Assembly: GCF_030817475.1 (NCBI RefSeq)
Contig: NZ_JAUSZJ010000002.1
Span: 5,470,626-5,534,625 of the forward strand
Source of the DNA: Streptomyces sp. V2I9
Lineage (GTDB): Bacteria > Actinomycetota > Actinomycetes > Streptomycetales > Streptomycetaceae
Reading direction: 5' to 3'
DNA length: 64,000 nucleotides
This document shows, in pieces, positions 39,354 through 50,477 of the stretch. The notes under the pieces were generated by a model. The model was not told the origin of the DNA. It saw nothing but the letters and a program-made list of their open reading frames with translations, and did not search any database. Each line of letters begins with the position of its first letter. Within the stretch, counting starts at the first letter, position 1. The translations under genes and the position numbers were made by a program.

Positions 39354-39833
39354 GTGGAGAAGGAAGCAGGGCCGATGTCCGCGGGCGCGCGGCTCGACGA
39401 CCCGTGGGACGACGTACCGGCCCCCGGCCGGGGCGAGCAGGACGGGGCGGGCGCCCCCATGGCACCCGAGACGGCCGGTGCGAAGGGGGCGGAGCGGCCC
39501 GTACCCAGCGCGGCAGAGATCTACCGCGAGGTGCACGGCAGCGCCGCCTTCCGCGAGGTGCGCCGCCGCTACCGCCGCTTCGTGTTCCCCGCCGCCCTCG
39601 CCTTCCTCCTCTGGTACCTCGCCTACGTCGTCGCCGCGACCACCGCGCCCGGGCTGATGGCCCGCCCGGTCGCCGGGGCGGTCAACGTCGCCATGGCGGC
39701 GGGGCTCGGTCAGTTCCTCACCACGTTCCTGCTCACCTGGGCGTACGCACGGCACGCGCGGCTGCGCAGGGACCGGGCGGCGCTCGATCTGCGCTGGGAC
39801 ACCCAGGAGATGACGCGAGGGGCCGTACGGTGA
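39354..39833 (+). CDS. DUF485 small membrane protein
   Basis: 159 residues from GTG 39354, seven bases after GGGGAG; ATG 39375 is an alternative. After a Pro/Gly/Ala-rich start, the DUF485 domain begins at SAAEIYREVHGSAAFREVRR and has two membrane helices: FVFPAALAFLLWYLAYVVAA and MAAGLGQFLTTFLLTWAYA. DUF485 proteins accompany acetate/solute symporters (YjcH with ActP). The last four bases overlap the start of the symporter gene (GTGA), so the two are translationally coupled. Confidence 0.88.
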   Translation: MEKEAGPMSAGARLDDPWDDVPAPGRGEQDGAGAPMAPETAGAKGAERPVPSAAEIYREVHGSAAFREVRRRYRRFVFPAALAFLLWYLAYVVAATTAPGLMARPVAGAVNVAMAAGLGQFLTTFLLTWAYARHARLRRDRAALDLRWDTQEMTRGAVR

Positions 39834-41422
39834 GAGGCGACCACCAGACCCTCGCCCTGCTGCTGTTCAGCGCGTTCGTCGCGGTGACGCTGTTCATCAC
39901 GACCTGGGTCGGCCGCGACCGGCAGGGCTCCGCCGAGGAGTTCTACGCCGGGGGCCGGCTGTTCTCGCCCATGGAGAACGGATTCGCCATCGCCGGCGAC
40001 TACATGTCCGCGGCCTCCTTCCTGGGAATCTCCGGGCTGATCGCCCTCTTCGGCTACGACGGCATGCTCTACTCGGTCGGCTTCCTCGTCGCCTGGCTGG
40101 TCGTCCTGCTGTTCGTCGCCGAACTCGTGCGCAACTGCGGCCGGTTCACCCTGGCCGACGTGGTCGCCGCGCGGATGGCGGAGCGCCCGGTGCGCACCGC
40201 GCTCGGCACCTCGTCCGTCACCGTCTCCGTGCTGTACCTGGTCGCGCAGATGGTCGGCGCGGGCAGCCTGGTGGCCCTGCTGCTCGGCGGTACGAGCGAC
40301 GCCGCCCGGTCCTGGACCATCGTCGGGGTCGGCGCGCTCATGGTGATCTACGTGTCGTTCGGCGGGATGCGCGCCACGACCTGGATCCAGATCGTCAAGT
40401 CCGTCCTGCTGATGGCCGGGGCCGTGGTCCTCACCGTGCTCGTCCTGGTGGACTTCCACGGGAACGTCGACAACCTGCTGACCACCGCGGCCGAACGCAG
40501 CGGCCACGGCAAGGACTTCCTCGCCCCCGGCCTCCGCTACGGCGGCGACCTGACCTCCCGCCTCGACTTCATCAGCCTGGGCGTGGCCCTGGTCCTGGGC
40601 ACGGCGGGGCTGCCGCACATCCTGTCGCGCTTCTACACCGTGCCCACCGCCCGCGCGGCCCGCCGTTCCGTCGTCTGGTCCATCGGACTGATCGGCGGCT
40701 TCTACCTGATGACGATCGTGCTCGGGTTCGGCGCCGCCGCCCTCGTCGGCTCCGCCGAGGTCCGCGCGTCGAACGCGGCGGGCAACACCGCGATCCCGCT
40801 GCTGGCCCTCGAACTCGGCGGCGGGGAGGGCTCCACCGGTGGAACGATTCTCTTCGCCGTGGTCGCGGCCATCGCCTTCGCCACCATCCTGGCCGTCGTC
40901 GCGGGCATCACGCTCGCCTCCTCCGCCTCCGTCGCCCACGACCTCTACGCGTCGCTCCGCCGCCCCGGCCGCCGGAAGCACGGGGAGGTCACCGTGGCAC
41001 GGGTCGCCGCCGCCGGGATCGGCGTGGTCGCGATCGGTCTGGGACTGCTGGCGCAGGACCTCAACGTCGCCTTCCTGGTGGGCCTCGCCTTCGCCGTGGC
41101 CGCGTCGGCCAACCTTCCGGCCCTGCTGTACTCACTGTTCTGGCGCGGCTTCACCACGCGGGGCGCGGTCTGGGCGGTGTACGGGGGGCTGGTCCCCGCA
41201 GTGGTCCTCGTGCTGGTCTCGCCCGTCGTCTCGGGCAGCCCGACGTCCCTGTTCCCGGGCGTCGACTTCCAGCTGTTTCCCCTGGAGAATCCGGGCCTGG
41301 TCTCCATCCCGCTCGGCTTCCTGGCCGGCTGGATCGGTACGCTCACCTCGCCCGAACCACCCGACGAGGCCAAGCACGCGGAGACCGAGGTCCGCGCGCT
41401 GACGGGGGCCGGAGCGGCGTAG
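39830..41422 (+). CDS. sodium:solute symporter, ActP/acetate type
   Basis: 530 residues from GTG 39830, which overlaps the DUF485 stop. About 13 membrane segments. Family blocks: EEFYAGGRLFSPMENGFAIA, GDYMSAASFLGISGLIALFG, VAQMVGAGSLVALLLG and AGLPHILSRFYTVP. It most likely imports acetate or another short monocarboxylate with sodium. The adjacent CitA/CitB-type two-component genes converge on it and may sense a carboxylate, which suits this substrate class. Confidence 0.92.
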   Translation: MRGDHQTLALLLFSAFVAVTLFITTWVGRDRQGSAEEFYAGGRLFSPMENGFAIAGDYMSAASFLGISGLIALFGYDGMLYSVGFLVAWLVVLLFVAELVRNCGRFTLADVVAARMAERPVRTALGTSSVTVSVLYLVAQMVGAGSLVALLLGGTSDAARSWTIVGVGALMVIYVSFGGMRATTWIQIVKSVLLMAGAVVLTVLVLVDFHGNVDNLLTTAAERSGHGKDFLAPGLRYGGDLTSRLDFISLGVALVLGTAGLPHILSRFYTVPTARAARRSVVWSIGLIGGFYLMTIVLGFGAAALVGSAEVRASNAAGNTAIPLLALELGGGEGSTGGTILFAVVAAIAFATILAVVAGITLASSASVAHDLYASLRRPGRRKHGEVTVARVAAAGIGVVAIGLGLLAQDLNVAFLVGLAFAVAASANLPALLYSLFWRGFTTRGAVWAVYGGLVPAVVLVLVSPVVSGSPTSLFPGVDFQLFPLENPGLVSIPLGFLAGWIGTLTSPEPPDEAKHAETEVRALTGAGAA

Positions 41423-41432
41423 CGGCCTGCGG

Positions 41433-41452
41433 GAGCCCCGGAGGAAGGGCTC
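41433..41452. terminator. small shared hairpin between convergent genes
   Basis: GAGCCC (41433-41438) pairs with GGGCTC (41447-41452). Only 28 bases separate the two genes and the hairpin overlaps the response-regulator stop. Confidence 0.45.
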
Positions 41453-42128
41453 AGCCCGAGGCCCAGGCGTACCGGTGTTCCGGGCGGCCCGTCTCGCCGT
41501 ACCGCAGCGTCAGCCGGACCTTGCCCGTGCGCTCCAGCAGCTTCAGATAGCGCTGTGCCGTCTGCCGGCTCATCCCCGCGCTGTCCGCGATCTCCTGGGC
41601 GGAGAGCGGGCCCTGTGCCCCGCGCAGTGCCTGGCGGACCAGTTCGGCGGTGGTGGGGGAGTGGCCCTTGGGGAGGGTCGGTTCGCTCGCCGCCCACAGC
41701 GCGCCGAAGAGCCGGTCCACCTCCGCCTGCTCCGCCTCGCCGCCTCCGTCGAGCGTCTGCCGCAGGGCCGCGTACGCCTCCAGCTTCGAGCGCAGACCGG
41801 CGTACGTGAAGGGCTTGACCAGGTACTGGAGCGCGCCGTGCCGCATCGCGTCCTGCACGGTCGCCACGTCCCGCGCGGCCGTCACCATGATCACATCGAC
41901 CCGGCGGCCGAGGCGGCGCAGCTCCTGTACGACGGCGAGGCCGTTGCGGTCGGGCAGATAGTGGTCCAGCAGGACCAGGTCCACCGGGATCTCCTCGACG
42001 GCCTCCAGGGCGGCGGCGGCCGAGTGCGCCAGGGCGGCCACCCGGAACCCGGAGACCTTGGCGACGTACGCCGCGTTGATCTGCGCCACGCGCACGTCGT
42101 CGTCCACGATCAGGACCTGGATCACCAC
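41451..42128 (-). CDS. response regulator, CitB/DcuR family
   Basis: 225 residues. The receiver domain (1-120) has the acidic pocket VLIVDDDVR, phospho-acceptor Asp55 in LVLLDHYLPD, and Lys in YLVKPFTYAGL. A C-terminal helix-turn-helix follows (LSAQEIADSAGMSRQTAQRY), as in CitB/DpiA/DcuR regulators of di- and tricarboxylate metabolism. The start (GTG 42128) overlaps the sensor kinase stop by seven bases, so the pair is coupled. Likely targets are the neighbouring symporter or citrate-synthase-like genes; I found no binding site I can name. Confidence 0.93.
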   Translation of the reverse strand: MVIQVLIVDDDVRVAQINAAYVAKVSGFRVAALAHSAAAALEAVEEIPVDLVLLDHYLPDRNGLAVVQELRRLGRRVDVIMVTAARDVATVQDAMRHGALQYLVKPFTYAGLRSKLEAYAALRQTLDGGGEAEQAEVDRLFGALWAASEPTLPKGHSPTTAELVRQALRGAQGPLSAQEIADSAGMSRQTAQRYLKLLERTGKVRLTLRYGETGRPEHRYAWASG

Positions 42129-43843
42129 TGTTCTCCCGTCGGGGCCGGATGGGTGGAGGACCGCGGGCCGCCGGAAGGTCCGTCCGCGGCGCGTCCGGGC
42201 GCGGGACCTGCCGCGTCGTGCGGCTCGGCTTCGGCGAGGGCGTCCGGGAGCACGACCGTGAACACCGCACCGCCGCCGTCCGCGTCGGACACCGTGACCC
42301 CGCCTCCCTGGCGCTCCGCGAGCCTCCGTACGAGGGCGAGTCCGAGGCCCCGCTTGCCGTGGGCCGGGACGTCCTTGGTGGACCAGCCCTCCGTGAAGAT
42401 CGACTCGTGCCGGTCCGGGGCCACGCCGGGGCCGCTGTCGCGTACCCCCAGCACCACCGTACGGTCCTCCGCCCGCAGCTCGACCTCGATCCGCGCTCCG
42501 TCCGATCCGGCCGCCGCGTCCGTGGCGTTGTCGACGAGGTTGCCGACCACGGTGACCAGACCGCGGGGATCGACCACCCGGTCCGGCAGCAGGGTGCCGG
42601 GGGTCAGCCGCAGTGCGACGCCGCGCTCGGCGGCGACCGTCGCCTTGCCGACGAGGAGGGCGGCCAGCAGCGGGTCCCGGACCTTCTCCGTGACCTGCTC
42701 GGCCGTCGCCCGGTGGACGCCCACCACCTCCGTGACGAACTCCATCGCGTCCTCGTGCATCTCCAGCTCCAGCAGGCCCAGCAAGGTGTGCAGCCGGTTC
42801 GCGTGCTCGTGGTCCTGGGCGCGCAGCGCGTCGATCAGCCCCGTGGTGGAGTCGAGCTCGCGGCCCAGGTGCTCCAGCTCGGTCCGGTCGCGCAGCGTCA
42901 CCACGGCGCCGCCGTCGTCCGTGGGCATCCGGTTGGCCAGCAGGACCCTGCCGCCGCGCACCGCCAGCAGGTCGTCGCCGACCACGCGCCCGGACAGCAC
43001 GTCCGTGGTCCGGCCCTCGCCCAGCACCTCCGCCAGCGGCCTGCCCGCCGCCTCCGGGCCCAGCCCCAGCAGCCGCTGCGCCTCGTCGTTCAGCAGTCGG
43101 ACCCGGCCGCCGCCGTCCAGGGCGACGACCCCTTCCCGGATGCCGTGCAACATGGCCTCGCGCTCGGTCAGCAGCGCGGAGATGTCGGAGAACGCCAGGT
43201 CGTGGGTCTGCCGCTGCAAACGACGCGAGATCAGGTAAGCGGCGAGCGCCCCGACGGCCAGGGCCCCGCCCGCGTACGCGAACAGCCCCGGAATCGCCTC
43301 GAGAAGGCGGGCGCGGACGCTGTCGTACTCGATGCCGACCGAGACCGCGCCGATCACCTCGCCGGAGTCGTCCACCAACGGCACCTTGCCGCGCGCGGAA
43401 CGCCCGAGGGTCCCGCTGTCGATCTCCATGACCTCACGACCGCGCAGCGCCTCACCGGGGTCGGTGGAGACGACCGCGCCGATCCGGTCGGGCGAGGGAT
43501 GGGACCAGCGCACCCCGCGCCCGTCCATGACGACGACGTACTCCGCTCCGGTCGCCCGCCTGACCCGTTCCGCGGCCGACTGGACGGGCCCGCGGTCCGA
43601 CGGGTCCGTGCTGCTCAGGTCCCGGACGATGCCCGGCTGGGCGGCGGTGGACTGGGCGATGGCGAGGGCGCGGCGCATCGCCTGGTCGTCGAGCTGGTCG
43701 CTGAGGGGCGCCAGGAACAGCCCGGTGACCAGGATCGTCACACCGGTGATGATGGCCAGCTGCATCAGCAGGACCTGGGAGAAGACCCGCCGGGGCCAGC
43801 CGAACCGGCGGGTCCCCCTGCCGGGGTTCGGTGGGGCGTTCAT
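42122..43843 (-). CDS. sensor histidine kinase, CitA/DcuS family
   Basis: 573 residues from ATG 43843. One membrane helix near 20-44 (VFSQVLLMQLAIITGVTILV), an extracytoplasmic CitA-type PAS sensor (about 45-165; GAEYVVVMDGRGVRWSHPSP), a second helix near 170-195, a cytosolic PAS domain (about 205-310), then a Spo0B-like dimerisation helix with the phospho-His in QDHEHANRLHTLLGLLE. The ATPase domain has VGNLVDNATDAA, RDSGPGVAPD and GKRGLGLALV. The extracellular PAS usually binds a carboxylate such as citrate, malate or fumarate. The gene follows the HTH-citrate synthase gene in the same direction after 115 bases. Confidence 0.94.
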   Translation of the reverse strand: MNAPPNPGRGTRRFGWPRRVFSQVLLMQLAIITGVTILVTGLFLAPLSDQLDDQAMRRALAIAQSTAAQPGIVRDLSSTDPSDRGPVQSAAERVRRATGAEYVVVMDGRGVRWSHPSPDRIGAVVSTDPGEALRGREVMEIDSGTLGRSARGKVPLVDDSGEVIGAVSVGIEYDSVRARLLEAIPGLFAYAGGALAVGALAAYLISRRLQRQTHDLAFSDISALLTEREAMLHGIREGVVALDGGGRVRLLNDEAQRLLGLGPEAAGRPLAEVLGEGRTTDVLSGRVVGDDLLAVRGGRVLLANRMPTDDGGAVVTLRDRTELEHLGRELDSTTGLIDALRAQDHEHANRLHTLLGLLELEMHEDAMEFVTEVVGVHRATAEQVTEKVRDPLLAALLVGKATVAAERGVALRLTPGTLLPDRVVDPRGLVTVVGNLVDNATDAAAGSDGARIEVELRAEDRTVVLGVRDSGPGVAPDRHESIFTEGWSTKDVPAHGKRGLGLALVRRLAERQGGGVTVSDADGGGAVFTVVLPDALAEAEPHDAAGPAPGRAADGPSGGPRSSTHPAPTGEQW

Positions 43844-43850
43844 CGTACGA

Positions 43851-43856
43851 ACGGTA
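43851..43856 (-). promoter_or_regulatory. -10 element, probable leaderless transcript of the kinase
   Basis: On the minus strand TACCGT lies seven bases before the ATG, with no Shine-Dalgarno sequence. Confidence 0.5.
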
Positions 43857-43958
43857 AGGGTCGGGCGGGGCGGGGCGGAAATGCGGCCGTCCGGCACCGG
43901 CGGTCGGGGCGCCGTGTACGGCTGCGGGGCCGGGACCCGGACCGCGTACGGCTCTCGG

Positions 43959-45218
43959 CTACTGCGGGGCGGTGGGCAGCGGCTGCGGGGGGCGCGGCCC
44001 CGTGTACTGCCCGCTCGGCCTGATGCGGAGCGGACGCTCCCCGTACTCCTCCAGTGCGTGGGCGATCCAGCCCGCGGTCCGGGCCACCGCGAACACGGTC
44101 TCGCCCGCGTCCGCCGCCATCCCGTGGGAGACCGACAGAACGGCCAGGGCCAGGTCGATGTTGGCGTGCAGCGGGGTGTGCCGCGCTGCCGTGGCCACCA
44201 CCTCGCGGGCGGTCGCCAGCGCCCCGGCGGCCTGCGGTGCCCGGCCCAGCAGCTCGAACAGGAGCGTCGCCCGGGGGTCCTCGCCCCGGTAGAGCCGGTG
44301 GCCCAGGCCGGGCACCTGCCGCCCGGTCCGCAGATGGTCGGCGACCACGGGGACCGCGCTGCCTCGATCCACCGCTTCCTGGAGCATGCGGTGCGCCAGG
44401 CCGCTCGCCGCGCCGTGCAGCGGCCCCTCCAGCACGCCGAGGCCGGCCGAGACGACGGCGTACGGGTGGGCCCGTGCGGAGGCGGCGACGCGGGCGGCCA
44501 GCGTGGAGGCCGCCAGGTCGTGGTCGATCAGGAGAGCCAGGGCGGCGTCCAGCACCGCGAGGGACGGGGCGTCGGCCGGCTCGGCGGTCAGCCGTGACCA
44601 CAGCTCCCGCGCCAGGGAACTCCCCTCGGGCGCGGGGCCGCCGAGCGTCGGCAGCGCGCCCACCAGGGTGGGGATCAGGCCGCGCGCGCTGTTGAGGACC
44701 GCTTCGGGCGACAGGTCGAACCGCAGGGCGTCGGTGGCCGCGGCGGCGGTCACCGCCACCCGCAGCCGGTCCGTCGAACCGCTGTGCGCGGGCAGCGCGC
44801 CGACCGTCCGGCGGGCCGCCGCGAGGGGACCGGCGGGGGCGGTGAACCGCGCGCCCGGCCGCGGCTCGCCCGTCCACAGCCACTCGGCGACCTCCTCGTA
44901 GCCGTACCGCCGGGCCAGCTCCGTCGCATCCACCCCCCGGAAGTAGCAGCGGTCGCCCTCGATGAGCGTGATACCGGTGCGGAACGCGAGGTCGCCCCCG
45001 GCCGGGGAGGGGTCCCGCCGCCCCGACCGCCGTGCCAGCGCCCGCACCTCGTCGGCGTCGAACGTGCTGCCCCGCCCTCCGGCGGCCCGGACACTGCTCA
45101 GCTGGCCCCGGCTGACGTAGGCGTACACCGTCTCCGGCTTCACGCCGAGCAGTTCGGCCGCCTCCCGCGTGGTGAGCCGGGAAGCGCCGTGCCGGCCGGG
45201 CTCTGGTTGATCCGTCAT
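43959..45218 (-). CDS. citrate synthase-family protein with N-terminal helix-turn-helix
   Basis: 419 residues from ATG 45218. Residues 15-60 form an excisionase/MerR-like HTH: LTTREAAELLGVKPETVYAY, then VSRGQLSSVRAAGGRGSTFD. From about 75 the citrate synthase fold follows, with GPLHGAASGLAHRML, the second His in GLGHRLYRGEDPRATL, and Asp in HANIDLALAVLS. It may be a true synthase, a regulator using the fold to sense acyl-CoA or oxaloacetate, or both. It is divergent from a second citrate synthase gene, and the shared gap holds inverted repeats. Transcript probably leaderless. Confidence 0.88.
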   Translation of the reverse strand: MTDQPEPGRHGASRLTTREAAELLGVKPETVYAYVSRGQLSSVRAAGGRGSTFDADEVRALARRSGRRDPSPAGGDLAFRTGITLIEGDRCYFRGVDATELARRYGYEEVAEWLWTGEPRPGARFTAPAGPLAAARRTVGALPAHSGSTDRLRVAVTAAAATDALRFDLSPEAVLNSARGLIPTLVGALPTLGGPAPEGSSLARELWSRLTAEPADAPSLAVLDAALALLIDHDLAASTLAARVAASARAHPYAVVSAGLGVLEGPLHGAASGLAHRMLQEAVDRGSAVPVVADHLRTGRQVPGLGHRLYRGEDPRATLLFELLGRAPQAAGALATAREVVATAARHTPLHANIDLALAVLSVSHGMAADAGETVFAVARTAGWIAHALEEYGERPLRIRPSGQYTGPRPPQPLPTAPQ

Positions 45219-45224
45219 GGGACC

Positions 45225-45230
45225 ACCGTA
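45225..45230 (-). promoter_or_regulatory. -10 element, probable leaderless transcript of the HTH-citrate synthase gene
   Basis: On the minus strand TACGGT lies six bases before the ATG at 45218. Confidence 0.5.
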
Positions 45231-45253
45231 TCCATATTCATGAGCCCTCTGTA

Positions 45254-45313
45254 TTGATTCAATCAACATTGACAGATCTTCCATCAAGCATGGACAGTCG
45301 AATCAATGTTGCA
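45254..45313. promoter_or_regulatory. operator-like inverted repeats between the citrate synthase genes
   Basis: TTGATT-C-AATCAA (45254-45266) is a perfect 13-bp palindrome, strikingly AT-rich here. CAACATTG (45264-45271) recurs inverted as CAATGTTG (45306-45313). TTGACA (45269-45274) is a perfect -35 for the plus-strand gene, though no good -10 follows at the right distance. Candidate site for the HTH-citrate synthase protein or for the CitB-type regulator. Confidence 0.65.
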
Positions 45314-45334
45314 TGCACGGAAGAGGGAACAGCC

Positions 45335-46489
45335 ATGACCACCACCCCTGACGCCCCCGCCGTCCCGCGCGGTCTCGCCGGTGTCGTCGTCACCGACACC
45401 GGACTCGGCGATGTCCGCGGCCGCGAGGGCTTCTACCACTACCGGCAGTACTCGGCGATCGAACTCGCGGAGACGCGCGGCTTCGAGGACGTGTGGTACC
45501 TGATGGTCCACGGCGAACTCCCCGACCGGGCGGCCGCCGCCGGCTTCGCCGCCCGCACGGCCGCGCTGCGCACCCTGCCCGCCGAGGTGCGCGAGGCCCT
45601 GCTCGCCATCGCCCGCGCGAGCGCCGTCTCCGGCCCGCTCGCCGGACTGCGTACCGCGCTCTCCCTGCTCGGCGCCTCGGCCGGCTTCCGCCCGGTGTAC
45701 GACATCGATGCCGCGCGCCGGCGCGCGGACGCACTCGCCGCGTGCGCGGCGGTCCCCACGATCCTGGCGGCCCTCCACCGCCTCGGTCAGGGGCTGGAGC
45801 CGGTGGAACCGCGCGAGGACCTGCCCCACGCCGCGAACTACCTGTACATGCTGACCGGTTCGGATCCCGGTCCCGACCAGGTCCGGGCGATCGAGCGGTA
45901 CCTCGTCTCGACCGTCGACCACGGCTTCAACGCCTCCACCTTCACCGCCCGCGTCGTGGCCTCCACCGGAGCGGACCTGGCCGCCTGCCTGGTGGCGGCG
46001 GTCGGCGCCCTCTCGGGGCCGCTGCACGGCGGGGCCCCCAGCCGGGCCCTGGACACCCTCGACGCCATCGGCACCCCGGACCGCATCGACGGCTGGATCC
46101 GCGAACAGGTCCTCTCCGGCCGCCGCATCATGGGCTTCGGCCACCCCGTCTACCGCACCGAGGACCCGCGCTCCCGGATGCTCAAGTCCCTCGCGCAGGA
46201 CTTCGGCGGGCCGCTCGTCGACTTCGCCGTCGAGGTGGAGGCGCGGGTCGAGGCCATCCTCGCCGAGCTCAAGCCCGGCCGGGAGCTGCACACCAACGTG
46301 GAGTTCTACGCCGGAGTGGTCATGGAGCTGTGCGGGCTTCCGCGCGCGATGTTCACCCCCACCTTCTGCGCGGCGCGGGTGATCGGCTGGAGCGCCAATA
46401 TCCTGGAGCAGGCGGAGGACTCGAAGATCATCCGCCCGGCGGCCCGCTACGTCGGCGCACCCCCGCCGCAGCCGGTCCCGGCTCCCTGA
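45335..46489 (+). CDS. citrate synthase-family protein, CitA-like
   Basis: 384 residues from ATG 45335 after GAGGG. Citrate synthase condenses acetyl-CoA with oxaloacetate. Motifs: YHYRQYSAIELAETRGFEDV, GALSGPLHGGAPSRALDTL with the first catalytic His, MGFGHPVYRTEDPRS with the second, and HTNVEFYAGVVMELCGLP. In the last block Glu stands where the classic enzyme has its catalytic Asp (NVDFYSG); as I recall the mycobacterial CitA-type enzymes share this. It may be a second citrate or a 2-methylcitrate synthase. The CobW gene starts 24 bases downstream. Confidence 0.9.
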   Translation: MTTTPDAPAVPRGLAGVVVTDTGLGDVRGREGFYHYRQYSAIELAETRGFEDVWYLMVHGELPDRAAAAGFAARTAALRTLPAEVREALLAIARASAVSGPLAGLRTALSLLGASAGFRPVYDIDAARRRADALAACAAVPTILAALHRLGQGLEPVEPREDLPHAANYLYMLTGSDPGPDQVRAIERYLVSTVDHGFNASTFTARVVASTGADLAACLVAAVGALSGPLHGGAPSRALDTLDAIGTPDRIDGWIREQVLSGRRIMGFGHPVYRTEDPRSRMLKSLAQDFGGPLVDFAVEVEARVEAILAELKPGRELHTNVEFYAGVVMELCGLPRAMFTPTFCAARVIGWSANILEQAEDSKIIRPAARYVGAPPPQPVPAP

Positions 46490-46513
46490 CCACTTCGCCC
46501 AGGAAGGCCCCCG

Positions 46514-47668
46514 TTGACCCCGCCCCGCACCCCGCAGATCCCGGTCGTCGTCCTGGCGGGCTTCCTCGGCTCGGGCAAGACCACGCTCCTGAACCACCTC
46601 CTCCGCAACCGGGCGGGCACCCGGATCGGCGTGATCGTCAACGACTTCGGGGCCATCGAGATCGACGCCATGACCGTTTCGGGCCAGGTCGGCTCCACGG
46701 TGTCGCTGGGCAACGGCTGCCTGTGCTGTGCCGTGGACGCGAGCGAACTCGACACCTTCCTGGAGACGCTGACCCGGCCCTCGGCCCGGCTGGACGTGAT
46801 CGTCATCGAGGCGAGCGGCCTCGCCGAGCCGCAGGAGCTGGTGCGCATGCTGCTCGCCAGCGACAACCCGCACATCCTGTACGGGGGCCTCGTCGAGGTC
46901 GTCGACGCGGCGGAGTTCGACGCCACCCGCGAGCGTCACCCCGAGCTCGACCGCCATCTCGCCGTCGCCGACCTCGTCGTCCTGAACAAGACGGACCGGG
47001 TGGGGGAGGCGGAGCGGGAGCGGCTGCGGGCGACGGTCACGGAGCTGAGCGGCCCGGCCGCCGTGATCTCCGCCGTGCACGGCCGGATCGACCCGGAGCT
47101 CCTCTTCGATCCCGCGCTGCGGCCGGACCCCGAGGAGATGGCCGGTCAGCTGAGCTTCGAGGACCTGCTGCGGGAGGTGGAGTGCGACGAACACGAGGGG
47201 TGCGACGGGCACGGGCACGACCGCCATCTCCACGCGGCGTACGAGAGCGTCGAGTTCACCTCGGACGTGCCGCTCGATCCGCGCCGCTTCATGGCGTTCC
47301 TGGACTCCCGGCCCGAGGGCCTGTACCGGATCAAGGGGTTCGTCGACTTCGGCGCGGGGGACCGGGACAACAGCTACGCGCTGCACGCGGTCGGCCGCTT
47401 CCTGCGCTTCGTCCCCCGGCCCTGGGCGCGAGGCGAGCAGCGCCTCACCCAGCTCGTCATGATCGGCGCGGGCCTCGGCGCCGAAGCGCTGCGGGCCGGG
47501 CTCGCCGCCTGCCGCGCGGTGGACCCGCCCCCCGGAGACCTTGCCGAGGAGGCCGCCGCCGTCGAGCGTGCCATGTGGGGCGTGCTCCGGTACGTCCGCC
47601 AGGACGAGGACACCGAGGACGTGCCGGAAGAACGCGGCGGGCTGCGGGGAGCTGCCGCGGAGGTGTGA
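46514..47668 (+). CDS. CobW/ZNG-type metallochaperone GTPase (G3E family)
   Basis: 384 residues from TTG 46514, preceded by AGGAAGG. Walker A GFLGSGKTTLLNHLL, the Cys motif GNGCLCCAV typical of COG0523, Walker B IVIEASGLAEP and NKTD near 157. A metal-binding stretch rich in His, Asp and Cys follows (CDEHEGCDGHGHDRHLH, about 225-240), then the CobW C-terminal domain (FMAFLDSRPEGLYRIKGFVD). These proteins deliver zinc or cobalt to enzymes. The close spacing after the citrate synthase gene implies one operon. I see no Zur-type site in the gap. Confidence 0.93.
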   Translation: MTPPRTPQIPVVVLAGFLGSGKTTLLNHLLRNRAGTRIGVIVNDFGAIEIDAMTVSGQVGSTVSLGNGCLCCAVDASELDTFLETLTRPSARLDVIVIEASGLAEPQELVRMLLASDNPHILYGGLVEVVDAAEFDATRERHPELDRHLAVADLVVLNKTDRVGEAERERLRATVTELSGPAAVISAVHGRIDPELLFDPALRPDPEEMAGQLSFEDLLREVECDEHEGCDGHGHDRHLHAAYESVEFTSDVPLDPRRFMAFLDSRPEGLYRIKGFVDFGAGDRDNSYALHAVGRFLRFVPRPWARGEQRLTQLVMIGAGLGAEALRAGLAACRAVDPPPGDLAEEAAAVERAMWGVLRYVRQDEDTEDVPEERGGLRGAAAEV

Positions 47669-47709
47669 CCCTTCCGCGGCCGCTCCCCGCCGCACGACGA
47701 GCTGCCCGC

Positions 47710-47755
47710 GGCGCCACCGTACGGACGCCTGGAGCAGCCCGTACGGAAGGGGCGC

Positions 47756-47756
<1 letters not shown>
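47710..47756. terminator. bidirectional terminator CobW gene / parC
   Basis: Two nested repeats pair: GGCGCC (47710-47715 with 47751-47756) and CCGTACGG (47717-47724 with 47739-47746). It ends at the parC stop codon. Confidence 0.75.
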
Positions 47757-50209
<2,453 letters not shown>

Positions 50210-50477
50210 CGCGGCTGCGACTCCTTCACGGATTCTGTTCGGGCGACCTGAGCTTGTTCGGTTCAACACGAGCTGCTGACGCGGTCCATTGTGGACCTCC
50301 GGACTGACAACGCCGACCTCGACCCGTCCGAAGCGGTGGAGGCGGCCCGCCCGCGGGGGCGTCCGCGACACCATCGACGGAAACATCCGGGGAACGGGAA
50401 CTTCGCCAGGTGCCGGTGCGCTTGCTTAGAGTGGCAGGTCTGGCAGGAAGTCCAGTATCGCGATCGAAGGGACGTAC

